From Dyadobacter soli (lineage in GTDB: Bacteria; Bacteroidota; Bacteroidia; Cytophagales; Spirosomataceae), in NCBI RefSeq assembly GCF_900101885.1, contig NZ_FNAN01000002.1, forward strand, positions 124,001 through 188,000: a DNA stretch of 64,000 nucleotides, written 5' to 3'. Below the pieces are notes generated by a model. That model had not been told where the DNA came from. It was given only the letters and a program-made list of their open reading frames with translations, and did no database searches. Numbering within the stretch: position 1 is the first letter of the stretch; every line of letters starts with the position of its first letter. Below are positions 51,436-61,128 of the stretch, piece after piece. The position numbers and the translations under genes are program-made.

Positions 51436-53709
51436 ATGAACAAAAAGATCAGAAAAGAAGACGCGCTATACTACCATTCCAAGGGTAGGCCTGGAAAAAT
51501 ACAGGTTATCCCCACCAAAGAAACGAGTACCCAACGCGACCTTTCGCTAGCATATTCGCCCGGCGTGGCAGAGCCCTGTCTGGAAATCGCCGATAACGTA
51601 GAAAACGCCTATCAATACACCGCCAAAGGCAATCTGGTGGCCGTGATCAGTAACGGTACCGCCGTACTCGGCCTGGGCGATATCGGCCCGGAAGCCTCCA
51701 AGCCGGTAATGGAAGGTAAGGGACTGCTCTTCAAAATATATGCGGACATCGACGTTTTTGACATCGAACTCAATACCAAGGACGTTGATGAATTTGTAAG
51801 AACTGTCAAAATCCTCGAACCTACTTTCGGCGGCGTCAACCTTGAAGACATTAAGGCGCCCGAGTGCTTCGACATCGAAGCCAGGCTAAAAAAAGAGCTG
51901 AACATTCCCGTCATGCACGACGATCAGCACGGTACGGCCATCATCAGCGCCGCGGCCATGCTGAATGCATTGAAACTCGTCGACAAAAAGATCGAGGACA
52001 TTCGCGTGGTCGTATCGGGTGCAGGCGCATCCGCGGTATCGTGTACGAAGCTGTACCTTTCATTGGGCGCGAGTCCCAAAAACATCGCGATGTTCGATAC
52101 CAAAGGGCACATTCACAATGGCCGGACGGATTTGAGCGACATGAAAAAGCAGTTCGCGACCGACAAGGCTTACGAATCGCTCGAAGAAGCGATGGTAGGC
52201 GCCGACTTGTTCCTGGGCCTTTCTACCGCGGATATTGTTTCCAAAGAAATGGTGAAATCAATGGCGAAAGACCCGATTGTGCTCGCTATGGCCAACCCAA
52301 ACCCGGAAATCCCCTATCCGGATGCCGTCGAAGCACGTGAAGACGTGATTATGGCTACGGGCCGCTCCGATTATCCCAACCAGGTGAACAATGTACTGGG
52401 CTTCCCGTACATATTCAGGGGTGCGCTCGACGTACGGGCGACGGAAATCAACGAAGAAATGAAGCTGGCTGCCGTGCACGCGTTAGCAGACCTCGCTACC
52501 AAGCCCGTTCCCGACATCGTGAACCTTGCCTACAACGAGACGAATATCGTTTTTGGTAAAAATTATATTATTCCAAAACCGGTAGATCCCCGCCTGCTGA
52601 CAACCGTGGCACCCGCTGTGGCGAAAGCGGCCATTGAAACCGGCGTCGCACGGAAAGTAATCACCGATTGGGATGCTTACGAACAGGAGCTTTCGAGCCG
52701 CCTGGGACGGAATGAGCAGATCTCGCGCGTGATCCTCAACAAAGCGAAACAAGCGCCTAAAAAGGTGGTATTCGCCGATGCGGAAAACATCCAAGTACTT
52801 CGTGCCGCTCAGCAAGTGCGCGACGAAGGCATTGCCACGCCTATTCTTTTGGGTAACAAGGAAACCATCCAGCATTTGATCCGCGAGAGCAAGCTCGACC
52901 TTGCCGATGTATCGATTATCGATCCGCGCGTGCCGGAAAGCGATCCGATGATTGAAAAATATGCGGCCAAATTGTACGACAAACGCAAGCGTAAAGGCCT
53001 CACGCCAATCGAAGCGCGCCGTACGATGTATTTCAAAAGCTATTTCGGGTCGATGATGGTCGAAACCGGTGAGGCCGACGCATTCATTTCCGGCTTGACA
53101 AGGACTTACCCCGACACGATCCGCCCCGCGCTGCAAGTAATCGGCAAGCAGGAAGGCGTCAACAAAGTGGCGGGTATGTACATTCTGCTCACACCGAAAG
53201 GGCCGCTATTCTTCTCCGACACGACCGTCAACCTCGACCCGACCGTTGAAGACATCGTAGAGATCACCGAACTCACCGCGAAAGCCGTAGAGCGCTTCAA
53301 TATTCAGCCGCGCATTGCATTGGTAACCTATGCCAACTACGGCAGCGCCAAAGGTGCCGACGCCGATAAAATGCGCGAAGCGACGGCAATCCTCAAAAAA
53401 CGCAATCCGTCGATGATCGTGGAAGGCGAAATGCAGGCGCATTTGGCATTCAATACGGAGTTGTTAAAGGAAAACCACCCGTTCAGCGACCTGGTCGACG
53501 GCGGTGCGAATACATTGATTTTCCCAAATCTTTCAGCCAGTAACATTGCATACAACCTGCTGAAAGAAGCTGCGGAACTCGAAACCATCGGGCCGATCCT
53601 GCTTGGCCTCAAAAAGCCGGTACACGTGCTGCAACTCGGTAGCTCGGTGCGGGAGATTGTGAACATGGTGGCGATTGCCGTTGTGGAAGCGCAGATGAAG
53701 GGGAATTAG
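51436..53709 (+). CDS. maeB: NADP-dependent malic enzyme with C-terminal phosphotransacetylase-like domain
   Basis: The 757-aa protein has the MaeB layout: a malic enzyme part (residues about 15-430: [57 protein letters not shown]) and a phosphotransacetylase-like part (about 440-757: [16 protein letters not shown], ... [22 protein letters not shown]). It oxidatively decarboxylates malate to pyruvate with NADP, supplying NADPH; the PTA-like part is usually regulatory and non-catalytic. ATG at 51436 gives [21 protein letters not shown], the standard start. A 32-bp hairpin lies downstream. Confidence 0.95.
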   Translation: MNKKIRKEDALYYHSKGRPGKIQVIPTKETSTQRDLSLAYSPGVAEPCLEIADNVENAYQYTAKGNLVAVISNGTAVLGLGDIGPEASKPVMEGKGLLFKIYADIDVFDIELNTKDVDEFVRTVKILEPTFGGVNLEDIKAPECFDIEARLKKELNIPVMHDDQHGTAIISAAAMLNALKLVDKKIEDIRVVVSGAGASAVSCTKLYLSLGASPKNIAMFDTKGHIHNGRTDLSDMKKQFATDKAYESLEEAMVGADLFLGLSTADIVSKEMVKSMAKDPIVLAMANPNPEIPYPDAVEAREDVIMATGRSDYPNQVNNVLGFPYIFRGALDVRATEINEEMKLAAVHALADLATKPVPDIVNLAYNETNIVFGKNYIIPKPVDPRLLTTVAPAVAKAAIETGVARKVITDWDAYEQELSSRLGRNEQISRVILNKAKQAPKKVVFADAENIQVLRAAQQVRDEGIATPILLGNKETIQHLIRESKLDLADVSIIDPRVPESDPMIEKYAAKLYDKRKRKGLTPIEARRTMYFKSYFGSMMVETGEADAFISGLTRTYPDTIRPALQVIGKQEGVNKVAGMYILLTPKGPLFFSDTTVNLDPTVEDIVEITELTAKAVERFNIQPRIALVTYANYGSAKGADADKMREATAILKKRNPSMIVEGEMQAHLAFNTELLKENHPFSDLVDGGANTLIFPNLSASNIAYNLLKEAAELETIGPILLGLKKPVHVLQLGSSVREIVNMVAIAVVEAQMKGN

Positions 53710-53826
53710 AGCGGCGATTGTTAAAAGACCGCCGACCACTGACCGCTGACCGCCGATTGCTTGTAAAACGAAATCGGCGGTCAGCGGTCGGTGGTCGGCG
53801 GTCAGTCTTAGCGGTAAAGCGCCGCT
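53710..53826. repeat. Strong nested hairpin at a convergent junction
   Basis: A 32-base left arm (53727-53758, starting GACCGCCGACC) and right arm (53772-53803) are complementary except for one G-T wobble, with a 13-base loop. Outer bases AGCGGCG (53710-53716) and CGCCGCT (53820-53826) also pair. Each arm is made of smaller copies of a TGACCGC/GACCGCCGA pattern. It lies between the malic enzyme stop and the GH2 stop. Confidence 0.7.
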
Positions 53827-55690
53827 ATTTCCCCTTCAACTTCACAAATGAAGGATCGTAAAGTTTCGAGTGGATTTGCTTCAATTTCGCCTCAGGGAAT
53901 TTGATCACCTTGCGGTCATAAGTCATTAAACCGTTGGTTTCCACTTCTACGTCGGTAGTCTGCGTGTAAACAGCTGCCGAAAGGCCCTTTTTGATCAATG
54001 GTTCGAAGCGGTTGATAAACGTTTCGTAACGGTTATACAGCTCCTCCTGGTTTTTAAAGCTCTGGTAACCCCAGTTATCTTTCTGCTGCCAAACGTGCTG
54101 GTCGACCGGCAAACCTAATCCACCGAATTCACCCAAAACAATGATCTGCTTCTGGCCGAACAATTCCGGACGTGGCATTGCCGGTGCAGGATAGTTGTGC
54201 AAATCGATAATGTGCCCTACCGGCTCGAAATTGCCGCCACTGGCGCTATTCACGAGGCGCGACGGGTCGTACTGCATGGTCCAGTTAGTGATTTCCGCCG
54301 TTTTGAACTGCCCCCACGCCTCGTTGAATGGTACCCAAACGACGATAGACGGGAAGAAACGGTTGGCATCCATGATCGCCTTCCATTCTGTTTTGTAAAT
54401 ATTTTCGGACTCCGGCGTGCGGTTTTTGTCGCTTTCGTTGGCGGTAATGCCCGGGTGCATTCCCCAGTTGTTGCCCAGGTCGCCGCTCGGCATATCCTGC
54501 CAAACGAGCATACCAAGCTCGTCGCAATAGCGGTACCATCTCGCGGGCTCCACTTTCACGTGCTTACGGATCATGTTGAAGCCCATTTCCTTGGTTTTCA
54601 GGATATCGAACTTCAATGCCTCGTCGGTAGGCGCGGTGTAGAGGCCATCGGGCCACCAGCCCTGGTCGAGCGGGCCGTATTGAAAGAGGAATTTGTTGTT
54701 CAAAGTCATGCGCTGGATGCCGTTCTCATCCACCTGCACACCTATTTTACGCATTGCCGCGTAGCTTTTTACCTCGTCCACCGGCTTTCCGTTGCGGGTA
54801 AGGGTTACCGTCAGGTTATAGAGATTCGGCGAATCCGGTGACCAGAGTTTCGCGTCGCTGATATTCAGCGTAGCAGGCTGGTTTGCTGCCACTTCTTGTT
54901 CAGCCACTTTATTTACACCGTCCCATACAGTGATTTTCACTTTATCGGCTGCACCGGCGCCCGCTACTTCCGTATTCACGGTTAGCGTTTGTTTATCAAT
55001 GTCGGCCACGGGGATAACCTTTGCAATATGGCTGGTCGCGACTGTTTCAAGCCAAACCGTCTGCCAAATGCCCGTTACCGGTGTGTACCAGATCCCATGC
55101 GGGTTTTTGATCTGCTTGCCGCGCGGTTGCGGGCCGTCGCTGCTCGGGTCCCACACTTTCACCACGATTTCCTGCTGCTTTTTCTTAACCAGCAAGTCGG
55201 TAATGTCGAAAGAGAAAGGATCGAAGCCGCCCTGGTGACTCCCGGCCGGTTTGCCGTTCACGAAAACTTCCGCTTTCCAGTCCACGGCGCCGAAATGCAG
55301 CAACACACGCTGATCTTTCAATTTGGGTGCAAAATCGATTAAGCGCTGGTACCAGAGAATGCTGTCCTTGCCCACGGTCTTACCCACGCCGGACAATGCG
55401 GATTCTACCGCGAAAGGAACGAGTATTTTACCATCAAATGCGGTTGGCTTGGCGTCACCCGCGCTGGCAGGAACGATAGCGTAATCCCACAGGCCATTGA
55501 TATTCTGCCAGTTCTGGCGCACCATTTGCGGACGGGGGTATTCAGGAAGCGGGGTTGCTGCCACCACTTTCTCCGCCCATGGCGTTACGATCTTGCCTTG
55601 CACATACTTCCAGTCGACAGTTTGCTGCGCATAGGCCTGACCATACAGGCTGCCCAGGAGGACTCCCAGACTAAGCACTACTTTCTTCAT
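53825..55690 (-). CDS. GH2-family beta-glycosidase (beta-galactosidase-like), secreted
   Basis: The 621-aa protein has a signal peptide (MKKVVLSLGVLLGSLYGQAYAQ) and the GH2 layout: jelly-roll sugar-binding domain (about 50-195, WYQRLIDF, VFVNGKPAG, HQGGFDPFSFDIT), Ig-like domain (about 200-305) and TIM barrel (about 310-600). The acid/base Glu457 is in VPFNEAWGQF and the nucleophile Glu521 in LGEFGGLG. It hydrolyses beta-galactosides or related sugars in the periplasm or outside. ATG at 55690 was chosen because longer frames lack a signal peptide. It is divergent from the isoaspartyl peptidase. Confidence 0.92.
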   Translation of the reverse strand: MKKVVLSLGVLLGSLYGQAYAQQTVDWKYVQGKIVTPWAEKVVAATPLPEYPRPQMVRQNWQNINGLWDYAIVPASAGDAKPTAFDGKILVPFAVESALSGVGKTVGKDSILWYQRLIDFAPKLKDQRVLLHFGAVDWKAEVFVNGKPAGSHQGGFDPFSFDITDLLVKKKQQEIVVKVWDPSSDGPQPRGKQIKNPHGIWYTPVTGIWQTVWLETVATSHIAKVIPVADIDKQTLTVNTEVAGAGAADKVKITVWDGVNKVAEQEVAANQPATLNISDAKLWSPDSPNLYNLTVTLTRNGKPVDEVKSYAAMRKIGVQVDENGIQRMTLNNKFLFQYGPLDQGWWPDGLYTAPTDEALKFDILKTKEMGFNMIRKHVKVEPARWYRYCDELGMLVWQDMPSGDLGNNWGMHPGITANESDKNRTPESENIYKTEWKAIMDANRFFPSIVVWVPFNEAWGQFKTAEITNWTMQYDPSRLVNSASGGNFEPVGHIIDLHNYPAPAMPRPELFGQKQIIVLGEFGGLGLPVDQHVWQQKDNWGYQSFKNQEELYNRYETFINRFEPLIKKGLSAAVYTQTTDVEVETNGLMTYDRKVIKFPEAKLKQIHSKLYDPSFVKLKGK

Positions 55691-55729
55691 CAGAGTTCGG
55701 TTTTTTGAGTAAATTTTAATTAGAACTAC

Positions 55730-55764
55730 CAAAAGTAGCACCGGAATGCGCTCTACTGTACAAA
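55730..55764 (-). promoter_or_regulatory. Promoter candidate for the GH2 gene
   Basis: Read on the minus strand, TTTG (55764-55761) and TACTTTTG (55737-55730) are 23 bases apart, inside the accepted Bacteroidota range. Transcription would start near 55724, about 34 bases before the ATG. Confidence 0.4.
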
Positions 55765-55838
55765 AAACCGCAATATCTGCCCCGAAAACCCCGAACCGCC
55801 CGGGTATCAATAGCATAGCGATATCAGATTTTAGTTGC

Positions 55839-55846
55839 TAGATTTG
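55839..55846 (+). promoter_or_regulatory. -7 box candidate for the isoaspartyl peptidase
   Basis: TAGATTTG is a full TAnnTTTG match, about 28 bases before the ATG at 55874. No clear TTG is present at the right distance upstream. Its position rules out the earlier in-frame start at 55835. Confidence 0.3.
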
Positions 55847-55873
55847 GCAACATCACTCAAACATTACTATCCC

Positions 55874-57043
55874 ATGAAAAGACTTTCCCTTACCCTGCTT
55901 GCGATGCTTACCTGCGTTTCCGCATTCGCTCAGGATTTCTCCGACAAGATCACGCTCGTCATACACGGGGGTGCAGGCACGATCACCCGGGCGAATATGA
56001 GCCCCGAAAGCGAAAAAGCATACCGCAACGCAATGAATACCGCATTGGAAAAAGGTTATGACGTGTTAAAAAAAGGAGGGACCAGCGTCCAGGCCGTAGA
56101 AGCTGCTATTCACGTGATGGAAGATTCCCCGTTGTTCAATGCGGGTAAAGGCGCCGTTTTCACCAATGAAAGTAAAAACGAACTGGACGCAGCCATTATG
56201 GAAGGCAAAACGCTGAAAGCGGGCGCAGTAGCAGGCGTTACAACAATCAAAAACCCCATTTCAGCCGCCATTGCGGTAATGGACCAGTCCGTCCACGTAA
56301 TGATGGCCGGGAAAGGCGCCGAGCAATTTGCCAAAGAAAAGGGACTGGAAATCGTCGCCCCGTCTTACTTCTACACCGAAGCACGGTACAAGGCATTGGA
56401 GCGGGCTAAGGAGGCGGAAAAGGGAGAAAAGGAGGATGGAGTAAAGGGAGGAAAGGAGGATGGAGGAAAGGGAAAAAAGGGCAGTGGCCCCTTCGTCCCA
56501 TCCTCCCATTCCTCCCTTTCCTCCCCTTCCTCCCCTTCCTCCCTTTCCTCCCCATCCTCCCATTCCTCCCATTCCTCCCCTTCCTCCATCAATTCCACGG
56601 AAGATTTGATTTTCACGGAGGGCAAGAAGTTTGGAACTGTCGGGTGTGTGGCTTTGGACAAATATGGCAACCTCGCGGCGGGGACTTCTACCGGCGGAAT
56701 GACCAACAAGCGCTATGGCCGCATTGGCGACGCGCCGATCATCGGGGTCGGCACTTATGCCAACAATGCAACTTGCGCAGTTTCCGCTACCGGCCATGGC
56801 GAGTATTTCATTCGTTCGGTGGTAGCGCACGACATTTCCGCATTGATGGAATATAAAGGAATGTCGTTGGGCGATGCCGCGAATGAAGTGGTGATGAAAA
56901 AGCTGGTCGAGAGAGGTGGCGAAGGTGGTGTAATCGCGGTGGACCGGAACGGAAATGTGGCGATGCCATTCAATAGCGAAGGCATGTACCGCGGCTATAT
57001 CAAAGCCGACGGCAAACGTGAAATATTGATTTACAAAGACTAG
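55874..57043 (+). CDS. Isoaspartyl peptidase/L-asparaginase (Ntn-hydrolase) with repeat-expanded linker
   Basis: The 389-aa precursor has a signal peptide (MKRLSLTLLAMLTCVSAFAQ), an alpha-subunit region (VIHGGAGTI, PLFNAGKGAVF, MEGKTLKAGAVAGV) and a beta subunit starting at catalytic Thr255 in FGTVGCVALD, followed by GTSTGGMTNKR and ATGHGEYF. The precursor should cleave itself just before Thr255 and then remove isoaspartyl or beta-Asp residues. The linker is unusual: about residues 179-238 form a Lys/Glu/Gly-rich block followed by an SSH/SSL/SSP tripeptide repeat. Without it the protein would have the normal length. It has a -7 box at 55839-55846. Confidence 0.9.
   Translation: MKRLSLTLLAMLTCVSAFAQDFSDKITLVIHGGAGTITRANMSPESEKAYRNAMNTALEKGYDVLKKGGTSVQAVEAAIHVMEDSPLFNAGKGAVFTNESKNELDAAIMEGKTLKAGAVAGVTTIKNPISAAIAVMDQSVHVMMAGKGAEQFAKEKGLEIVAPSYFYTEARYKALERAKEAEKGEKEDGVKGGKEDGGKGKKGSGPFVPSSHSSLSSPSSPSSLSSPSSHSSHSSPSSINSTEDLIFTEGKKFGTVGCVALDKYGNLAAGTSTGGMTNKRYGRIGDAPIIGVGTYANNATCAVSATGHGEYFIRSVVAHDISALMEYKGMSLGDAANEVVMKKLVERGGEGGVIAVDRNGNVAMPFNSEGMYRGYIKADGKREILIYKD
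56407..56589 (+). repeat. 9-bp tandem repeat plus purine/pyrimidine mirror tract in the peptidase gene
   Basis: From 56501 to 56589 the unit TCCTCCCNT (last bases vary) is repeated about ten times in frame, each unit coding SSX. Just before it (about 56407-56480) the same strand is almost purely purine (GGAGGA/AAAGGG-rich) and is roughly complementary to the repeat, so a long hairpin or triplex could form. The two blocks together code the linker ahead of catalytic Thr255. Confidence 0.85.
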
Positions 57044-57075
57044 CAGTTTGTTTTAAAAACGCCATACAAAATCCA

Positions 57076-57108
57076 TTGCTTTACGCGTTTTGAACATGTA
57101 TAGTTTTG
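57076..57108 (+). promoter_or_regulatory. Promoter of the T9SS-exported protein
   Basis: TTG (57076-57078) and TAGTTTTG (57101-57108) are 22 bases apart, in the Bacteroidota range. Transcription would begin near 57115, excluding the in-frame ATG at 57090 and supporting ATG 57135. Confidence 0.5.
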
Positions 57109-57134
57109 TAACCTCACGGCTTCTTTTCCTCTAT

Positions 57135-58235
57135 ATGAAATCAGTTTACAGCATTCTCTTACTGATCCTGCTTTCGGCGTACGCGCAAGCGTCACACCTG
57201 CGAGGCGGGGAAATCCTGGCAAGCCATGTGTCCGGGCAAACGTACAACATCAAGGTAAGGCTCTATCTTGACGTGGAAAACGGCGAGGGCGCGGTTAATG
57301 CGTTGAATTTGGTAACGGTTTGTATGGGCGACGGGGCCGTCAAAGACTTGCCCAGAACGTCGATCAGGGCAATTACCAACAAAGTATCGGTGGGAGAATT
57401 CCAGGTCAGCTACACCTTCCCTACTTCGGGCATTTACCAACTTTCGCTCGCATTGGACAATCGCACCGGACAAATACTTAACCTGCCGGATTCACAGTTT
57501 ACGCCCCAATTTCTTTGGACAGTGCTCGATACGCAGCAGCAAAATTCCACGCCGGTCCTGCCAAATCTTGAATTCGAAGCCGGCGTCCGCCAGATATTTT
57601 CCGTAGATCTTAAACCCACAGTTGCCGACAACGACAGCATTACCATCCGGGTCGCGCGGCTTAGCAAGCCTTCACCGGGTACCTGCGGCGTGCGGATGCT
57701 GGATCATAGCTATTTATTCCCCAATGAAATCAGCGCTTCGGGTACATTTAAAATAGACGCGGTGCAGAAAAAACTGGTCTGGACTGCGCCTGAGGTGGTT
57801 GGTAATTACCTCTTTGCGATGGTGGTAACAGAATGGCGCGATGGTGCGAAGATTTCCGAAAGCTACCGTGAAGGAATGGTGACGGTGATCGACAGGCCCG
57901 GCGAAACGGTTGCAGTACCGCCTTACGAGTCGTCGGAGTACGGTGGCGTGATTACTTCAACGCCTGTGGTTTCTTCTTCCGAAGTCACGATGGCCATTCA
58001 GGCATACCCCGTGCCAACCGAAAGCTTCGTGACGGTAAAAGCGTACAGCAAGCAACGGGCGATCATCCGTTTGCAACTGATCGATATGAATGGTCGAGTA
58101 CTGACCGAAATCGCCAGTAAAGTACCTGAAATAGCGGTACAGGAAGAATTCGACATGCGCAACCTTGCAAGCGGTATGTACCTTATCCGCGCGAGCAATG
58201 CCAAAGATTCGGTAACACAGAAAGTATTGAGATAA
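57135..58235 (+). CDS. Secreted protein with T9SS C-terminal sorting domain
   Basis: The 366-aa protein has a signal peptide (MKSVYSILLLILLSAYAQA) and begins SHLRGGEILASHVSGQTYNIKVRLYLD, an 'HxxGGE' start seen in many Bacteroidota surface proteins of the gliding-motility/PKD type. The middle forms cadherin/PKD-like beta domains (LKPTVADNDSITIRVAR, WTAPEVVGNYLFAMVVTEW). The C-terminus (VPTESFVTVKAYSKQRAIIRLQLIDMNGR ... LASGMYLIRASNAKDSVTQKVLR) is a type A sorting domain for T9SS export. The function is unknown. The start at 57135 is supported by the promoter at 57076-57108. A terminator follows at 58341-58377. Confidence 0.82.
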   Translation: MKSVYSILLLILLSAYAQASHLRGGEILASHVSGQTYNIKVRLYLDVENGEGAVNALNLVTVCMGDGAVKDLPRTSIRAITNKVSVGEFQVSYTFPTSGIYQLSLALDNRTGQILNLPDSQFTPQFLWTVLDTQQQNSTPVLPNLEFEAGVRQIFSVDLKPTVADNDSITIRVARLSKPSPGTCGVRMLDHSYLFPNEISASGTFKIDAVQKKLVWTAPEVVGNYLFAMVVTEWRDGAKISESYREGMVTVIDRPGETVAVPPYESSEYGGVITSTPVVSSSEVTMAIQAYPVPTESFVTVKAYSKQRAIIRLQLIDMNGRVLTEIASKVPEIAVQEEFDMRNLASGMYLIRASNAKDSVTQKVLR

Positions 58236-58340
58236 TGCCCTTTGCTGTAATGGTACCGGGCATGAATGTCGTCCTATGGATATAGTTGTTTTAGGTGAAA
58301 TCTAATTTCACGTATTACCATAGGTTAATTATTAAACAGA

Positions 58341-58377
58341 AAAGCGGCAGGTCCTGTGATTTGCCGCTTTCTTTTTT
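58341..58377 (+). terminator. Rho-independent terminator
   Basis: AAAGCGGCA (58341-58349) pairs with TGCCGCTTT (58362-58370) around a 12-base loop, then CTTTTTT follows (58371-58377). It ends the T9SS-protein transcript; on the other strand the A-rich flank is short, so it is mainly a plus-strand terminator. Confidence 0.75.
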
Positions 58378-58395
58378 GCATAGCAATTGGCCCAT

Positions 58396-59307
58396 TTATT
58401 CGCTGACCATTTCCTCTCCTTTCGGCTCCAATGCCGTGATCTTTTCCTGAAACAACCTGCTTTTAAGCAACATTTCCTTAATCATCGCCGCGTGCGAAAA
58501 AGTAATCATATGGCCTGCATTGTACAGGAAAATGTATTGTGCCCGCTTGCTTTTGATGTGTTTTTTAGCAAAATCGATATTGGCAGGATCGGCGATCCAG
58601 TCGTTACCTCCCTGGATGACTGTCGTAGGAACGCTTAGCCGTTCCCAAACCGGGAGAAGCTTCCGGAGCTCGTCGGCGTGGCTGTATTTTTCGGCGGTAG
58701 CCGCATTGAAAGCGCCCGGAAGAAACAACTGCACGAAGCTCATCCTGCCCCATTTGGAGAACCAGAAAAAGCGCTCCTTTTCGGGATCGATCACCGGGGA
58801 TACCATAATGAGCTCCTTCACCTGATCCGGTGCCAGGGATGCCAGCTTTGCCGCGATCGGTGCGCCATACGAACGACCGAGCACAATGACTTTCTGGTCA
58901 CTTTTGTTGAGCGAGAATACCGGGAGCAATGCATTTGCCTGCGTCTCGATCGAGGTCACATACCGCCGTTTTTTGAGCCGTGATTTACCATAACCGACCC
59001 TATCGACCGATACGATGTGGAAGTGCTTTTGCAGGTCCTCGTCGTCCATCAGGTTCATATATCCCCACAGAGAACCCGGAGCACCGTGAATGAGCAGCAG
59101 CATGGGGAGCGTGTCCGGACCCATGCTGGCGAGCGAAAGGGAAAGTGTGTCGTTCTTGATGAAAATCTCCTTCGGCTTGACTTTCTTATCGGCATAATGC
59201 CTCCGCACTTCCTTGGCTGAAATAATGTACCGCGAAAAGCAGGAGCTCAGTGAGACGGTCAAAGAAAGGAACAGGATAGCCGAACGAAGTAATTTAAAAC
59301 TTAACAT
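58396..59307 (-). CDS. Lipoprotein-type alpha/beta hydrolase
   Basis: The 303-aa protein from ATG 59307 begins MLSFKLLRSAILFLSLTVSLSSCFS, a lipoprotein signal with the lipobox LSSC and an acylated Cys. It then shows an alpha/beta hydrolase fold: LLIHGAPGSLWGY, SVDRVGYGKS, nucleophile Ser in LGRSYGAPIA, Asp in QGGNDWIADP and late His in NAGHMITFS. It is probably an outer-membrane-associated esterase or peptidase-like enzyme. A longer frame to 59355 lacks a clean signal. It is divergent from the serine acetyltransferase (195-base gap). Confidence 0.87.
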   Translation of the reverse strand: MLSFKLLRSAILFLSLTVSLSSCFSRYIISAKEVRRHYADKKVKPKEIFIKNDTLSLSLASMGPDTLPMLLLIHGAPGSLWGYMNLMDDEDLQKHFHIVSVDRVGYGKSRLKKRRYVTSIETQANALLPVFSLNKSDQKVIVLGRSYGAPIAAKLASLAPDQVKELIMVSPVIDPEKERFFWFSKWGRMSFVQLFLPGAFNAATAEKYSHADELRKLLPVWERLSVPTTVIQGGNDWIADPANIDFAKKHIKSKRAQYIFLYNAGHMITFSHAAMIKEMLLKSRLFQEKITALEPKGEEMVSE

Positions 59308-59502
59308 ACGTCGTAAAGAATCTGCCTTATTTCCTAAATTCACAGGATATTTCAATATACGATTTTATCGGGAGAAAAAACTGACAATCGGCCTTTTTTG
59401 AAAAGAAAACGCCACTCTCAAAATTTTTCACTGCATTTCGTTGTTGGATATTCAAAAGCAGTGCCAGTAATGGTTTAACGGTATCGGTTAACCTCTATTT
59501 TA

Positions 59503-60336
59503 ATGACAACCACCCAGCAAGCACTTTTCTTTGAGCGCCTTACCGCTCAGAATGAAAAATACACGTACAAACTGCCTTCACGCCAGGACGCGGGTAAATT
59601 CATTCAGAATCTGATCAATTTCCTCTTCCCGATCAGCAAGGATTGTCCCAGCTGCCCTGCCAAGGATCTGGCCATGAAATATGCCGATTTGCGTAACGAT
59701 CTGAACTGCATGCTGCAACCGCTTCTGCCACAGCTCGAACGCGATACAGCGGAAATACTGGACGAAGTGTTTGCACAAATCCCCGGTATTTACGAGGCAT
59801 TGCTGACCGACGCCAAATCCATTACCGACAATGACCCTGCTTCGGTGAGCATCGAAGAGGTGATTTCGGTGTACCCGGGTTTTATGGCCATTGCCACTTA
59901 CCGTTTTGCGCATTCTTTTGCCAAAGCCGGTATTCCATTGCTCCCGCGTATGCTTACGGAATTTGCCCATAGCCAGACGGGCATCGATATTCACCCGAAT
60001 GCGACCATCGGTCATTCGTTCTTCATCGACCACGGCACAGGCGTGGTGATCGGCGAAACGACTCATATCGGCAATAATGTGAAGTTGTACCAGGGTGTAA
60101 CCCTCGGCGCGACGCACGTTTCGAAGTCGCTCGCCTCGCACAAGCGGCACCCGACGATTGAAGATAATGTGGTGGTGTATGCCAATGCGACTATCCTGGG
60201 AGGAGAAACCGTGATCGGCCACGACTCGATCATTGGCGGAAATGCCTGGCTAACGAAAAGCGTACCTCCATATTCCCTGGTTTATCACCAAAGCAAAATA
60301 GAGATACGCCAACATTCTTCGCCTTCCGTTACATAA
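59503..60336 (+). CDS. epsC: Serine O-acetyltransferase (EpsC/CysE type)
   Basis: The 277-aa protein has an N-terminal helical domain (about 1-150, ending [29 protein letters not shown]) and a left-handed beta-helix ([62 protein letters not shown]). The catalytic His is in [11 protein letters not shown]. It makes O-acetylserine from serine and acetyl-CoA, the first committed step to cysteine. The long N-terminal domain and VYPGF.A....R.AH motif fit the EpsC type. The end overlaps the convergent TetR gene by 8 bases. Confidence 0.93.
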   Translation: MTTTQQALFFERLTAQNEKYTYKLPSRQDAGKFIQNLINFLFPISKDCPSCPAKDLAMKYADLRNDLNCMLQPLLPQLERDTAEILDEVFAQIPGIYEALLTDAKSITDNDPASVSIEEVISVYPGFMAIATYRFAHSFAKAGIPLLPRMLTEFAHSQTGIDIHPNATIGHSFFIDHGTGVVIGETTHIGNNVKLYQGVTLGATHVSKSLASHKRHPTIEDNVVVYANATILGGETVIGHDSIIGGNAWLTKSVPPYSLVYHQSKIEIRQHSSPSVT

Positions 60337-60922
60337 TGCTCCGGATAAATCTCCGGATGCCTTCCATATACACAGGCTCGGCCTGCGGGAATGCGTAACG
60401 TGGCTGGGTGGTCATGGTAATGCTGATAAACCCGAAGGTAAGGCACCACCATTCATAGTAAGTCTTAGTAACCAGATCTCCCGATTTCGGGCGGAGGCCT
60501 GCGATCATTTCCCATACCGGGTTATCCTTGATGCTCATCGCATTGCCATAAGCCTTTTTCGAATCGCAGTACGCGCCTTCGAGATTGAACATCACCTGGA
60601 ATACCTCGGGGTTTTCGACCGCGAAATGCCAGATCGTCTGCGCGACTTCCACAAGTTGCTTCTGCGGATTGCTGAAATGCCCTTTTATCTTCACAAACTC
60701 CGTCTGCAAATAGTCGAAGCCTTCCATACGGATAGCTTCCAGGAGTTTGTCCTTACTTTCAAAATATTCATAGAGAATAGGCGGGCTGTATTCAATTACA
60801 TCAGCGATCTTGCGAATCGAAACAGCCGTCCACCCGTCCTCACGGGCTATGTCCTTGGCTGTCTTAACGATGTCTGAGCGTACCTGTATTCTAAGCCGCT
60901 CTCTTCGCTCTACTATTCCCAT
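60329..60922 (-). CDS. TetR/AcrR-family transcriptional regulator
   Basis: The 197-aa regulator has a TetR N-terminal HTH (residues about 15-60: [48 protein letters not shown]), with the recognition helix [11 protein letters not shown] and the family-typical Y-F-x-S-K-D-K-L. The C-terminal part is a ligand-binding domain without a recognisable ligand. It probably represses its own gene or a nearby transporter, but no efflux genes are adjacent. It has a good promoter candidate at 60966-60996. Confidence 0.92.
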   Translation of the reverse strand: MGIVERRERLRIQVRSDIVKTAKDIAREDGWTAVSIRKIADVIEYSPPILYEYFESKDKLLEAIRMEGFDYLQTEFVKIKGHFSNPQKQLVEVAQTIWHFAVENPEVFQVMFNLEGAYCDSKKAYGNAMSIKDNPVWEMIAGLRPKSGDLVTKTYYEWWCLTFGFISITMTTQPRYAFPQAEPVYMEGIRRFIRSIM

Positions 60923-60965
60923 GCTTAAAAGTGTCTTTTAGGATTGATTCAGAAATGATGTGATT

Positions 60966-60996
60966 CAAATATAAGCATATACCCCTTACACTTCAA
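60966..60996 (-). promoter_or_regulatory. Promoter of the TetR-family gene
   Basis: On the minus strand, TTG (60996-60994) and TATATTTG (60973-60966) are 20 bases apart, a textbook Bacteroidota spacing. Transcription would start near 60960, about 38 bases before the ATG at 60922. Confidence 0.5.
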
Positions 60997-61128
60997 GGCC
61001 ACGCAAGCGGTGACTACGAAAAAAGTCCTTCAAAAATTCTTTACATTTTCTACAAACGCCGTCCATTAAATCAGACAGCCGATTCAGAAATTTAATGCTG
61101 ATAAAATTTTTTTAAGCGGCCGGAAAGC

